From: Takakia lepidozioides
Taxonomy: Eukaryota; Streptophyta; Takakiopsida; Takakiales; Takakiaceae
DNA length: 64,000 nt
Assembly (NCBI GenBank): GCA_030704615.1
Contig: CM060732.1
Location: 64,213,053-64,277,052, forward strand
Direction: 5' to 3'
Shown: positions 22,920-35,817 of the stretch, piece by piece
Layout of the letters: the number at the start of each line of letters is the position of its first letter
How positions within the stretch are numbered: position 1 is the stretch's first letter
Made by a program: the position numbers and the translations under genes
Notes under the pieces: model-generated
Seen by the model: only the letters and a program-made list of their open reading frames with translations
The model's database searches: none
Told to the model about the DNA's origin: nothing

Positions 22920-24940
22920 TTTTGCCATAGTTTTGATAAAATCAAAGAGAATACCAAAGATGACATTCGCATTTTCATTCTTATTGTTTAAATTTTAGGA
23001 TAAAATCGGAATGTCTCAGTCTTGACCTCCACATCCTTGGTCATGTTGTTCTTGTCATTTTCCTGCACCTCATGCCTGACCACCTCGTCCTCTCTGGGCC
23101 GTAGCATCTCGCCCTCGGCTACCATTGTTTTCTTGGTGTTTCGCTTGGACGCAATTCATGATGAAGATCGTAGCAATGACTCATGTCATGACGATACTTA
23201 CCATAATGGTCGCATTGCAATTGTGCAGGTTGAGCTTGTGTCTACCCCTTGTCCTTATCTAGGCAAACCTTCTTGACATGGGGTCCAAGGAAAATCACTT
23301 CAATTTTTTTCCAAACAACGTGCAAATATAAGCTTGGCTGGCCGCCGATAATCGTCTTCCAGCTACATATATTAATTAATGGACACAGACAATATCAAAG
23401 TACAAAAAGAATATTTTTAGATATTCACGTACCATGGGAATCCATTACATGATACGTCGCAGACTCTTGTTGTTTAAATTTTAGTTACAAAAGACTGTTA
23501 TACATAAATGCTTTAGTAAACCTATCATTTCATGAACCTTATGTTGGATATGACCTTCAATTTTCGCGCTATCAAAATAATTCGGATTGGGCATATTAAA
23601 CGTTATTTGACCTTCTCATCTTTGGAGGATGATGTCAATTTCTTCAATCAAAGTCTACTAACGTCATCATTGTCTTCCAAGATACGTGGAAATTTTTGTT
23701 CTTTGTAGTGAAGTTAAGTTGTATTCAAGTATAGATACTGGTAAATGAATCTGAATGCGATATTGAGGAAAAGAGTAAACATGTATTTAAAACGGAAATG
23801 AAGATTCGTTTCCTCAAATACAACTAGATGAGCGAGACTATGCCTATGTAAATGGCACCCAGAGAGCTCTCGTGGAGACATCCCACGATGTGGGATTCTT
23901 CATTATTGCAGTCTGAATGTCACCTTGAGGTCGCCAACAGCCGTCAAATCGTCAAATCATCGGTTGTCTCTTGAAGCAATTTTTCATTCATGCTACAAGT
24001 GTTGTGTAGAGCAGTAGAAGAATCATGCTATGTATTACACCAGAAACATTTCCGAACTTAACTCGGAGGTTCCCCGATATGAGCTCACAGACAATGTCAT
24101 CACTTTGTATAGAAGGACCATTGTCCTCAAATTTGGGCTCAATCGAAGGAACATCAATGTCCCTGTCGAGAAAATGATTCTCGTTTGCACCGATCCATCG
24201 ATTATTCTTATAATCAAATGCCCACCACACAATTGTTTGCGTAACCACGATCGGAATGCACTCCTTGGACCACTATGGTCCGTATTGCAATGGAGGCCTA
24301 GATATATCTTCAAGGGAAAGAATTCATTTGACTCTGAGGCGTTTGATAGGGGACTTCCATAAGATTGCATACAACTGTCCATTACTAGAAAGACAGACAA
24401 GTATCTCACCAACCTTGGGAATAGCAGATCTCGAAATTCATTCTTTCTCCTCCATAACGAAACTCCAATGATAATTTATTCCCAATGTGGCTCTGTTGAG
24501 ACACATACCTCGTGTATATATAAGGTAAGGTAGAAACAGTCAAATATGAGCAGGTCTCAAAATGGACCCCTATTTTTGGGGTGTAAAGTGGTTTTGCCTG
24601 CCCTTAAACGGCGACCTTACTGCCAACGGGCTGATTTAGGTTCCTTCATGGGCATTGTGGGCCCCATGGTGCTTTGTTAGGTAAACAAAAACGTACTGAA
24701 TACTGTGACCAGCGTATTTGCCAAATGGAGGCGTATTAATAAAGTTGAGTGCTAATGTACGCACGTTGTTATTCTAATTAACTCTGCATGGGGTTTAGGA
24801 TTGATCAGATATGCTCTAATTTGTTTTGTAAAATGCCTTGGCGGCTGCTCAATTTCAAATTCACAGGGTTCCATTCACTCTGCCTGCATGTATAACTTCA
24901 TTATGACTATTGCACACAACTTTGCAACTACAGGTTCTCA
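22920..24940. other. Stretch with no convincing gene
   Basis: A minus-strand frame between 24412 and 23988 (VWWAFDYKNNRWIGANENHF and neighbours, in two overlapping frames) has protein-like composition and could be a decayed kelch-like or F-box-associated fragment, but it has no diagnostic motif. The rest, including a + strand frame at 23022-23276, shows nothing recognisable. Confidence 0.25.
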
Positions 24941-25164
24941 TTCATGTGCAGGGAGCATAGTTTGGAGATTGGCTCAGCATTGATTTACACTTCAGTTAAT
25001 CCAGTCCATTACTATTGATTGATGTGCAGGGAGCATAGTTTGGAGATTGGAATCCCATTAGTTTACACTTCAGTTAATCCAGAAAATTATTACTAATTCA
25101 TGTGCAGGGAGCATAGTTTGAAGATTGGCTTAGTTTACACTTCAGTTAATCTAGTTTATTACTA
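24941..25164 (+). repeat. Three tandem copies of about 75 bp upstream of the pogo-like transposase
   Basis: The unit TGTGCAGGGAGCATAGTTTG(G/A)AGATTGG ... TTTACACTTCAGTTAATC(C/T)AG ... TTACTA is repeated at about 24941-25016, 25018-25095 and 25097-25164. The last copy ends 12 bases before the transposase start codon at 25176. Subterminal tandem repeats of this kind can be transposase-binding or promoter repeats; that role is inference. Confidence 0.7.
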
Positions 25165-25175
25165 AGTGTATAGTC

Positions 25176-27446
25176 ATGAGTGAGGAGTGTGCAACAGCGA
25201 TGGACTTGAATTTCAGGCCCAGCCAAGCTTTTCGATTGTTGCCAGATACCGAGGTAGCTGATGATAGCGATGGAACGCAGATCAGTAGCCAACCACTCAC
25301 AAGTGACTCAGATGACGGATACAATGAAAGGTACAAACATGCAAATGATGGAGGTCAAAGTGAGGATGATGGCCTTGAAAATTTCCAGTGGGGCCAGGGA
25401 GAGGATTCCCAAGTTGAATTTCAGGTGGGCCAAGGCCAAGCCCAAGATCAAGTTGAATTTCAGGTGGACCAAGGCCAACGTCAACCGGAATCTGCAGTAC
25501 AGCTAGACCAAACAACAACATTGCCAGAGACAAATACTGAAGGACCTGCCGACATTAACACTCTTCGATCTGATGGACCTGCTATGCGTGGGGGCTGCCC
25601 AAGGAGAGGGAGGAGGCCTCTCAAGAATGGAAACTGGACTGATGAACAGTTGCGAGGTGTCGTAGCTGCCGTTGACCGTGGAGACAGCATCAGATCCGCA
25701 GCAAGGATGTTTGAAGTGCCTACAACAAGTCTGAGAAACCACGTTTATGGCGTTACTACCAGTAGGAAGAGAAGCAGCAAAGGGACATTAAACGCCAAGG
25801 AAGAAGCTGAACTAGTCCAGTATATTGAAAAAATGCAAGATATCGGGCATCCCTTGACACTAACTCAATTACGTCTGAAGGTGGTTGAAGTTACGCAAGA
25901 GAGAGTCACACCTTTCACAAATGGAATCCCGGGCTGGGGGTGGGTGAGATGGTTCAGGTCACGACATCTACATCTTTCATTGAGAGTAGCTCAAGGACTA
26001 GAAACTGGGAGGGCCAAGGGACTATGTCCAGAGAACGTAAAGACGTTCTATGCTAACATGAAACTGATGTATGAGAAGCACAACTATGGGCCAACAACGA
26101 TATGGAATTGTGACGAGTCCGGGGCCCAAGCTGGGCGAAACAGAGGTGCTGTTGTACTGGCCAAGACTGGATCCAGATCTGTTCATTCTATAACACCAGA
26201 TCAGAGGGAGTGGCTGAGCGTCCTCACCTGCATGAATGCTACAGGAAGTTACATCCCAAACTTCTACATATTCAAAGGGAAAAGATTCCGTCGCAATTAC
26301 ATTCACAAATGTGAATCTGGAGCAACAATGGCAATGCAAAGAAAAGCATGGATGACTGCAATATTGTTTAACAAGTGGATATCACATTTTTTGGAATCAA
26401 CAAAGGCAATGGGCGATGACATTACCGTCACAAACAGGCATTTGCTAATTCTAGATGGTCCCAACTCATACGTATCCCTAGACGTTGTCAAGCAAGCAAG
26501 ATCAGTAGGACTTGATGTCATTTCACTTCCTTCCCACACGTCCCATGCACTCCAGCCCCTTGATGTGGCAGTGTTCAAGCCCTTTAAGACTGCCTTCAGG
26601 AAATATAGAGATGTTTGGACCATGGCACATAAAGGAAGAGGAGCGTTAAAATAAGATCTGGCCCAATGGGTCTCCCTTGCATTGAAAAAAGGACTAACCC
26701 CTACCAACATTGCCAAGGGATTCAAGACCTTTGGGATCTGGCCTCTGAATCCAGAAGCCATGGCAGGAAAGATGGGGCCGGCAAAATGTTTCTCAGGGCC
26801 GGGGACACCAGACCTGCACGCCAAGGAGATCAGGCCAGAATCAATGGACGAGGATACACCTGAGGGGGAGGTAGAAGACGTACTTTCTGCCCTTCATGTG
26901 GAAGAGGTGTTGGGCAACCATGTGCCCAGCATACAAGAGAATCACCACCACTACTTTGTTGTGGTCGAAGAGCCAGATGAGGATGGGCGCAATGACCAGG
27001 AAAGGGGCAATGACAACCAGCCACACTTTCGCAGCAGCCAGGAGTCCTTAGTGCAACTCGATGATGACGCAGACTGGGAGATGGTTCCCAGCCAGCCAGA
27101 GGTCCCTTCATCAATCTCCCGATTCTTGACGCTCCCAGAGGCTCCTGCAGTCAATCGAAGGGTAAAAGCATCAGGAAATGAACCTATTATAGACTACAAC
27201 AAGTCAATTATAATGACATCTGATGTATACTTGGCAGCACTAGAGCAAAAGACTAAAAGAAGAAGCAACCCAAGCTCGTGAGCAGAAAAAAGAGGAGACC
27301 CTGCAAGGTAAAGCAAAGTGGGCCGCCGAGAAGATCGAGAAAGATGCTCTCAAGAAGGCCCGAACACAAGAGCGACTGCCCAGGAGGGCCTCGACGCCAA
27401 GTGGTCGGCACGAGCCTGCAGCGAGGCAGGAGAATGTCTGCATGTA
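25176..27446 (+). pseudogene. pogo/Tigger-like DDD transposase with nonsense codon and frameshift
   Basis: The frame opens at ATG 25176. Residues 1-140 are acidic and Gln/Asp-rich. A helix-turn-helix follows (NWTDEQLRGVVAAVDRG, SIRSAARMFEVPTTSLRNHV), then a CENP-B-type DNA-binding segment (LNAKEEAELVQYIEKM ... GWGWVRWFRSRH). The catalytic core keeps three aspartates: IWNCDESG, LLILDGPNSYVS and LQPLDVAVFKPFK. Around the second, the usual DGHxSH reads DGPNSY, so a conserved histidine is changed. A TAA at 26652-26654 (GRGALK, stop, DLAQW) interrupts the frame, which then continues in the same frame to 27281. A further helical, Lys/Glu-rich stretch (GKAKWAAEKIEKDALKKART) continues in another frame to 27446, suggesting a one-base shift near 27250. 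The element is recent but probably inactive. Terminal repeats were not identified. Confidence 0.82.
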
Positions 27447-28940
27447 GCAATCAAAGCAATCAACCCCTCCCCCAAGCATGCATGGATCGCCCCATTGTGC
27501 GGGTGGGCTCCACCAATCTGTAAACACAATCAAAAAATTGCTATTGCTAAACGTCGGTCAAAGGCCCGAGGGGAAGACACAAGTCATCTGCAGGTCGTAG
27601 GAGTGCCATGGGCGCATCAACCAGGTTCGGGACCACCTGTTGTAGAGTGAGTTGCTGTCATGGCGGGCCATGGTGGGAAGGAGTTGCTGGGAGGCGACAG
27701 AGATGGCGGGAGGAATCAAGGTGGTGGCGGGAGAACAATAGGTGGAGAGCCGTGGCCTGTGACACTTGGATGGTCCAAATTAGTGCAGTGAGAGGTGAGG
27801 TTTCAGGCTGGAAAAAGCATTCAGTTTGGCACACTTTGGATCACTACGTGCTTAAATAAGAATCCAAGTCTAGGAGAGTGGGGTCCACTTTACATGCAGG
27901 ATTGACCATTTGGCACACATTCATGGTTTCCCAAGGGCTTATTGGAGTTCATGCATCCGATCTCCTTTATTTCGCTACTGCACCATATGATATCTTTTGC
28001 TCTTGTGGGCCGAGTTGTTGGGTGAGTTATTGGGTGTAGTAGTTGGTGTGTGGGGGCCATTTCAAGTGCACATCTCGTGCATATCAGGTCACATGTAGGC
28101 TTCATATTAGATAATATTTCAGTGAGTTATGGTACCCTCTATAGCTCAGGCATAGCATTTTTGTGCCATGCCACTTTGATAATATATATCAATTAGCCAC
28201 TTCGTCCAAAATTCATGCAATCCATACCACAAGCTGTTTGTTCAATTGCTAATCCAGTCATATAATTTTTTCCCTTACTGCACCAATTGTATGGGCATAT
28301 CTGCTTAAACGCTCACATTTGGGTATAACTACCTTAAGCCAAAATAGATTCTCATGCGATTCAAATTACAACCCTTCATACACTCTATGGTTGCTAAATT
28401 GTTTGTTGAAAACATCAAATCGGTACAATGAGATATCCAGAAACTTCCAAATTGAAACATGCTTTCACCTGAGTGATAGGTTGTACTTTATACAAATGCA
28501 TTCTTTATATCAACAATTTGGGCATATGAATTTTAAATTGTTCTCTCATTTGGAAACAATGTTGATTTTCTCGGAGCACAACAATATGAAATCTACAAAA
28601 TACTGTTAATTTCGTGGTGGGACATCATCAATTTCAATCGATTGTAACGTATTCCACACCCAATGTGAGGACCCAAAGCAACTCCTAAACATTTTGAGGT
28701 TGTGCATGTAAATCAAAACAACAACTATCCTCACTTTATAGTGTTGCTCATCCAAGACACCCCGGCCCAAACCTGGACTGACCTTGCCTCCACCTACGGA
28801 AAGGCTTTGGCCTACAAAGGGTGTGGAAGACTAGGGGAAGAATAACTAGATAACATCATTAATCACATATGCTCTCATCCCACTATTCCCTCTATCTCCA
28901 TACCCTCTTGCTTCAGCAATAGTCAAGGCTAATATCCATC
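27447..28940. other. Non-coding stretch
   Basis: About 1.5 kb without a protein-like frame. Its left part may be the 3' end of the pogo-like element. No tandem repeat or RNA gene was seen. Confidence 0.3.
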
Positions 28941-29146
28941 CAGGATCTCTCAATAACTCTCCAAGCGCCCTCGACTTGCCCTACGAGTTTGTGAAATTTT
29001 CCTCCAAAAGATTCTTAAATAGTCCTGCTCTCAACCCCCGCAATTGAACTCCAAAGAGTCCAACAAAGGCTCCAAGAGCCTGCCAAATCTTAGCCCTCAA
29101 AGACCCTAAATAGCTCTCCAAATACACTTCAAAGAGCTCCTCAAAG

Positions 29147-31621
29147 TGTTATCTATTGTCTTTTTGGATCTTCAACTCCTTAATTGTTCCGGCATTCAGA
29201 GCAATGGTCTTCTCCATCTCAGCAATGCGTTCGGCTTATTGGATTTTTGAATGTGAGCATTTGCATACTATGCTGTTATGTCCCTTATATCGTCAAGCGC
29301 GGTCTCCAAAGCAGATTTTAACTAAGCATTATGCGTGTTAAGGTGGTGATTAGCTTTGACCAACTCATCATTGAGTAGCTTCTCCCCAGAAAGAACAACT
29401 TCATGGTTAGTCTGCAGGGTCATCAACTACTGGTGGAGAACACCCTGCTGTTCATCCATCTCCAGACCCATCTTGACCAAATTTGCTTTTTCAACCTGTA
29501 GAGCTACCTGAGTTTCTTCCAGGCTTGTCAACAATTTCATACTTATCTTCTCATCAAGTCGGGCCTCCCGTTCTGTTGCAAGCCTCGACTCAAATTCTTT
29601 GTTAAGTTCCTCCCTCAATGCTGCTAACTGTTCCAGAGGAACATGAGTCTTAAAAAACTTCCCCAGCAGGTTAAGAGTTCTATTCACAGAACTCAGGAGC
29701 ATGGCTTGCTGAGGATATCTTTGGGGTACTCTCTGTGACCCATTGACTTGATGCTCTGCAGTTCTGTATGTCATAAACCAGTCCGGCCAAGTATCCAGTT
29801 GACTATGATCATGCTCTTCATCAGGTACTTTAGCTTTGCCCTTAGCTTCTTCTTTGGCCACCTGCACCTCAAGGCCCACCTGCTCTTCCACAACTACATC
29901 AATTTAGGCAATTGTGCTTTTGCCTTGGTTTTCTGAGGTTTAATATTGGAAACCAGCCTTTCTTTGAAGAGAACCGTCTTATATATGAGATCTCCACTGG
30001 CAATCTCTACTTGAATCTGCTCACAAGTAGGAATAGAATCCGCCAGCCTTGTGGAGAGAGGGTCAAGATCTACAACTGAACCCTCAACGGTAACCCGAGT
30101 ACCTGGCTGGGTTGGCTGTGGTTGTGAATTGACATCTTCTTCCTCTGTAGCCGTCTGGTGAGCCTCACCCCGTTGTAAGGAACTCTGTGGCTGTTTGGCC
30201 ACCACCTCAAGAACTGCACCCATTTATTCCTCACCCACCAAACTGTCTTCTTCCACCAAATTGGTCACGTGTGGTTGTGGTCCTGTATTTGGTGTGAAAG
30301 ATGTTATCTTCTGACGCTTTGTCTTATCCTGTCCCTCCAATTCACTTTCACTGTATGAAGATCCTTGATCCACCACCAATGTGGTTGGCATGACAAGCTC
30401 GCCCATGGCCTTGCGTTCCTTCACAGAGAGTTGGCACGAAGCCAGGATGAGATGGACAATCACAAAGGCAGAAACAATGATAGGGGATTTACTACTGGGC
30501 TTCTTCTCCTGAAGCGTCTTCAACTCTTTCACTGACCCTTTGTGCATCATCTTGGCCCACAACACATCTTCCCCTTCAGAGCCCTAATGATTTCTTCCAC
30601 GAAAGTTTTGCTAAAATACATTTGATTGTGCTTCATGTTAAGCAAAACATTAAGCATTTGACCCACCTCTCTCAGACCTGAATACTTTGCCTTCATGCAT
30701 GTGTATCCCTGAGTAGCAGAAAAAGCTCCATTCTCAAACAGGTCTGAAATCTGCAACTTATCTAGTCCTTCTCTATCAGGTTGTTTCCCTACTGGCAGCT
30801 CAAAAACTTCCTGCAGCCTCTCTGGAGTGAGTTGTATAACCACACCCTTAACTGTCGTAGAGTCTGTCATGGAATCGAAATTGCTAACAAACTCAATCAT
30901 TAACTCCCTGTGATGCAAAGTCCAGTCTTTGCACAAAAGATCCTTCAAACCCAATTTCTTCAACAAAACAACCGCTTCCGGGGTGGCCATACTCTTCTTG
31001 TGTAGCATTACGCCGCTCTTCACCTCCATGTCCTCCATCACTCGCTTCATTTCAAGTAAACAGGGTGGGCTTGATTGGAATAATTGCAAGAAACTCTGCA
31101 GTGCACAAAGCATGAAAGTATCGTTAGCACACAATGACAAAGGCAACGCCTTGTAAGCTCCCGGAGCTTGCAAACAACGCGTAAGTGAGAAACCCCGTCT
31201 TTCCAGTTCATCGTGGTGCCACTGTGTGGGCAACAAAGCGACTGTGTAGTCCGTAATGCCTGCCATAGCTGCTAAGCTATAGCCTTTATTGTTCATACTA
31301 CGTGTGCTGCAGTTATCCGGAATAACCCATACTCTACCGCTCATAATGTGTTTGAGTTCTTGTTCTTGTTTCTTGAATGAAGTCCCTTGCACAAAATTCA
31401 CATTGCTGATTGGTCGTTGTCTCATTAGGTAATTTTTCAGTTTTATCCTATTTTGTTCACATTCTATCTTGGAATTTACCACTAGGACTGCATGTGTGGC
31501 AAAGGTTCCATTTTGCCGGACGCATAAAGTGTTCCGTTTCCAGTCCTTTTGATGCAATAATGGGTTCGTGATTAATTCCGGCTGATGCACCAGGTAGGTA
31601 CTTTGACGGAAGGACCCCAAT
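29147..31621 (-). mobile_element. 2.47-kb inserted transposon fragment with broken ORFs
   Basis: Its limits come from comparison with the empty site at about 36029-36038. Read on the minus strand, frames follow each other: 31635-30547, 30565-30224, 30223-29894 and 29891-29427. A frameshift lies near 30550, an in-frame TAA separates the second and third, and another frame change lies near 29890. The first frame contains DWTLHHRELMIEFVSNF and TVKGVVIQLTPERLQEVFEL, a pattern like the N-terminal 'putative plant transposon protein' domain common near plant retroelement gag regions. The last frame is a Glu/Leu-rich coiled coil (LEQLAALREELNKEFESRLA). No reverse transcriptase, integrase or protease was found, so it is a partial or non-autonomous element. 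The first frame extends a few bases into the flanking repeat, so its start is not genuine. Confidence 0.6.
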
Positions 31622-32019
31622 GATCCTCCAAACAATCATCTAAAAAAGCTCTACAAGCCTGCCAAATGACCTCAAATAGTCTTTTCATAGGCCATACATC
31701 CGAATTGAGCTGCCTTAGCTAACCATGATATCCACTAAGGGATTCACACACGAACAAACTGGAAGGCCTATAGGTGAAAATGAAGGTCTAATAAAAAAAA
31801 TTACCTATAGAAAGGTAACTCCTCACAGTATTGCCTCAAATTCAATTTTGAAAAACTATCCAAAACATTGTCTGCAGGTAGGTAATTTTATACAGAGAAA
31901 AAGACGGACTACATTTTTCATTCTGGCCCAATCTTCATCGGAATTCATCCGATGAAAATACAAATTGGATGAAGAACAACGTGACTAGTTTTAGGTCACA
32001 TCTCGTTTTGGGGTTAAGA

Positions 32020-32720
32020 AATTATTTAATAAATTCGAGACCGCCAGCTCTGACCTTCTCGATTTTAAAAATTTATTTAATAAATTGAGTGCCAGCGTTG
32101 GTGGTCCCCATTTTGTAAGAAAATATTAATATAATAGGACCGCGAACTCTACTGGTTCCGATTTTTTTAATTTATTTATTTTTCAGATAAAATTGAACTT
32201 GCGGTCCCGATTTTTATTTTTATTGGATAAAATCGAGATTGCCATAGTGGTAATCCCAATTATTTTTTTATTTTTTTATTTTATTTTAAAGAAAAAAGAT
32301 GTGATAATGCTATAATTAGCGTTTTTGGATTTAATTTAATTTATATTTTTTTTATTTTTTTGATAAAATCAGGACTGCCAGCTGTTAGCGGTCCCAATTT
32401 AATTGGAAAAAAAAACCCAAAATAAGGAAATTTGGGACCGTCAGCTCTATCGGTCTTGGATTTAACTAAAATATTTAAGAAAATTGTGACGGCCATCTCT
32501 GATGGTCCTAAAATCAGTAAATAATTAATTTTTTAAAAATCGGGACTACGACCTCTGAAGGTTTCAAAATCAATAAAATGGAAGAAAATTTAAAAAATCA
32601 GGATCGTCAGTTTTGGCGATTCTTAATTTAATTTTAAATAATAAAAATATCGGGATCGTTCTGAATTTAACCCAAAAAATAAAAATAAAAATCATCGGTT
32701 GTGGCCATTGCCACCAATTA
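32020..32720. repeat. Palindrome array 2 (in direct-repeat copy 1)
   Basis: A succession of imperfect palindromes of the type GGGAC(C/T)G(C/T)CAGCTCT...GGCGGTCCC lies in AT-rich spacers every 50-100 bases. Examples are GAGACCGCCAGCTCTGACC near 32037 and AGGACTGCCAGCTGTTAGCGGTCCC near 32371. Several copies are degraded in one arm. It corresponds unit by unit to array 3. Confidence 0.7.
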
Positions 32721-33485
32721 CAGCTGTCCCATTTTATTTTTTTTATTTTCTTAGAATCGTAATTTATTGTTTGTTTCTTAATAATTTGGGATGTTAAGTC
32801 GGACGTGATGCCCACGAGAATCACCTCATCCTTCGCGACCTTCTCCACTTTATTATCGGAATTGTTGTCTCACATGATGACGTAGACATGCATCTTCGAT
32901 GAAGAAGACGTCACATTTCTTGTTCTCTTCACACATCCTCATTGGATGCCGTTGTAGGAACTACTTACACAGCCAAACAAGATGAAATGACTTCCATTGT
33001 CAATCCCTTGTTGTGAATAAAGGCATCAAGTCTAATGAGAGCCTCGTATCTGTCTCTCTCATCGAAATCACGAACCAACTGCTCAAGACTCTGGGGAATA
33101 AAAGCGGCAGCATTCACTTCTATCGCAGGTCGCACGAGCTGCTATTGAGCACTTACATCCTCCTCATGGGGGGTGTTGAGAGCCCTGTCAAGCTCCCGAA
33201 CCACCATCTCATCCTCCTGGTCTCCCAGCACCAGCTCTCTAGGTTGTGAATTTTTGACCTTGGAGGATTTGTGTTTTATGGGTATGGCCTCGGCGGGTTT
33301 GTGACTCTATGGACGTTGTGGCCTTGAATGTTATGGCGGCAGCCTGATAAGGCACCGACCTACTCCTTTTCAGGCCTGGATTTGATGTATAATGGATCAT
33401 AGTGAGGTGTTTTTTGCAAACTTTAGCATGGACCTCTTGAAAGACGGGTGTGGTAAGCTGTAATGGAATCCTGCCTGTATTTTTG

Positions 33486-33930
33486 GCCTTGTCATGACAT
33501 CAAGCCCATGACCTGCAAACTGAGTTTTTTTATTTGCCAAAGAGGCTGGATCTCGGTTGTTCAAGATGCTTGTGTGTACATGTCTTGAATTTGCAATATG
33601 ACAGGCTGATCTCACACTCCCTTGACGCCTTGTATGATTATACGTCTTGGGGTGATTACAAATGGCATGGAATCTGTTTTATCGTGCCCAAGTGGATTGC
33701 TTGGAGGCATGTCCTGATTCTGAAATATTGCAGGCTGGTCCTTATGCTTTGCTTGATGCATGACCCTATGTAATAAAAAGCTGAAAATGTAAGGTGTTGC
33801 AATCAGTGATTTTGACCTTGTCATGACACCAGGCTCGTGACCTGCAATTTAATGATTCATTGGCCAAGATGGCCGGATCTCGAGTGTTCGAGATGCTTGT
33901 ATCCCATACATGAACATCATCTGCCATCAC
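33486..33930 (+). repeat. Pair of about 110-bp direct repeats
   Basis: About 33486-33600 and about 33818-33930 share CCTTGTCATGACA(T/C)CA and GACCTGCAA, then GGCCGGATCTCG or GGCTGGATCTCG, and GATGCTTGT, in the same order. No protein is encoded. A minus-strand frame starting near 34040 (MKRWRGESYSSSKRSPSEDR) runs into the second repeat and is probably a chance frame or a gene remnant. Confidence 0.5.
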
Positions 33931-34439
33931 CTGGTCTGATTCAGAGTCCGCGTCACTCTCAGAAAGGACAATCACCTCTCTATCTTCAGAAGGGCTCCTC
34001 TTTGAGGAAGAGTAAGATTCGCCTCTCCAACGCTTCATTGCTCTAACCTGACTAAATAAGTTCAACACAAAGACAATGTGAAATAGAGAGAAAGACTTCT
34101 CCACTACACTCTGTAATATATATAACACCACCAATAAGAACATCCAATTTAATAACAAAGAATATATTTAATGTATGCTAGTACACCAATATGGATATTA
34201 AGTTGTGAAATATCCAACCCCCCGAATTTCACTATGCGAAAAAAATTTGCACGACTACTATGCTCGGTATTTGTTCCAAATATAATCATTCACTACCCGT
34301 CGTGATTTAAACATGATTAAAGTGAATCTCGTTATATTAAGAACTAATGACAACTATTCCACGTTCCCTGATTGTCTCAATATTAGCCCTCTACGAAGGT
34401 CCTGAGATTTTAAAAAACCTGATCGTGATGATCGACGAG

Positions 34440-35640
34440 TTCTGTCAAAATGAATAAATATATTATCGATGAGATTTTTAAATTCGGAGATTTTTAAATT
34501 TGTTAAATATATATATTATTGATGAGATTCTACCATTTTTAAAATCAAAGATTTTTAAATTCTTAAATATACATATTATCGATGAGATTCCTAAATTCTA
34601 ATTCGCGACAATAACAATATGTCACAAGATTCGATTCGTAGCTTACATAAAACCGCCCTTTATAGACTGAAATTATATAAATTGCAGAATCGGAAAAAAA
34701 GTATACCCTGGAATTTATCGTATGAATGGACTTACTTTTGTATTAGTATAAGATAGTCTGGATGCATAATTTCGCTCTGCGAAAATAAGTGGATTTCACG
34801 ACATTCATCATATTGTCATATTGTACTTATTGTACTTATTGTATTTATTTCTGGCCTCCGTAGCGTACTTTTACCAGGCTGTTGCTAACAGAAATTTTAT
34901 AAAAGTCAAAAAAATAAATAAATTATCCCCTATGATTGACCGTAATTATGGACGGGTTCTGTAATAACAAATTTAGATATTATGGATGAGATTGTTAATT
35001 TCGCTCATTCTCATCTCTCTTATTTATTCTATCCGTATTTTACTGAAAATGTATAAAGTACAGAATAAAAAACTAACTGCCCTGGAATTTATGGTAAAAA
35101 TGTATTAACTAGTATAGATATTGTGGATACGTAAGTTCGTTCTACGAAAATAAGAGGATATCACGACATTCCTCCTAATGTCACATTGTATATTTAAATG
35201 TAATAAAATTGTTTGTTTTTTTTCCGTTCCCAAGCATGAAACTAAAATTGATAAAATAGAGATAATTAAATTAATTCTACTCCATAATGGATCGAATGGA
35301 TGGACTGGAGCGGTATTAAAAGTCGAGATATTATCAATAAAATGATTATTTTCGCTGTACAAAAAATAAGAGGATGTCAAGAAATCCGACCACATGTCAA
35401 ATAATATATTTCTTCTTTGAATTATTATTTTATTTGCTCGTTCCGTAGCTGAATTTAACCTGCCATTGTTAAATTAAAATGATTTTTATTTTTTTTATTG
35501 TACCATGTTATTGATCGTAAAGATGACTTATATCTGTACTAAAGGTTATAGTGACTATCGATGAGATCTTAATTTCGGGATGATTGTCCTTTTGTCGGAT
35601 TTTATATCTAGTAAACTTAATGATCATATAAACTTTCTCA
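34440..35640. repeat. AT-rich, diverged satellite-like repeats
   Basis: The phrase TATTATCGATGAGATT recurs near 34458, 34515 and 34576 (period about 59). The longer phrase TTCG(C/T)TCT(G/A)CGAAAATAAG(A/T)GGAT(A/T)TCACGACATTC recurs near 34770 and 35134 and, more diverged, near 35347. The stretch has no coding signal. It looks like a decayed tandem array or nested AT-rich transposon remains. Confidence 0.45.
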
Positions 35641-35817
35641 CGTTTCGAGCGCGGAAATCTTGAAAAACAAGAACCCAGATTCGGGATAGATGTGTCGTAC
35701 AGATATTTATTAAGTTCAAAAACAATTCAAGATACATATTTATTTTGGTTTTCTCATGCAAGTTTATTCCTGACAATATGCTCCACACAATCCTTCAAAA
35801 AGGCTCCACAAGCCTAC

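Larger units (their letters stand above)
28941..32935 (+). repeat. 1.5-kb direct repeat, copy 1, split by a 2.47-kb insertion
   Basis: Segments 28941-29146 and 31622-32935 together match, in order, the uninterrupted copy at 35818-37363, with many substitutions and small gaps. The left part shares CAGGATCTCTCAAT, then GCAATTGAACTC and TCCAAATACACTTCAAAGAG. The right part shares CTACAAGCCTGCCAAA, then GGTGAAAATGAAGGTCTAAT and the palindrome array. The bases between 29147 and 31621 are absent from copy 2 and are an insertion. The repeat itself has no long open frame and could be an LTR-like or non-autonomous element. Confidence 0.8.

Noticed and set aside
23988-24412. Possible F-box/kelch-like gene on the minus strand
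   Set aside because: Protein-like composition in two overlapping frames, but no F-box or kelch signature; kept only as a remark.
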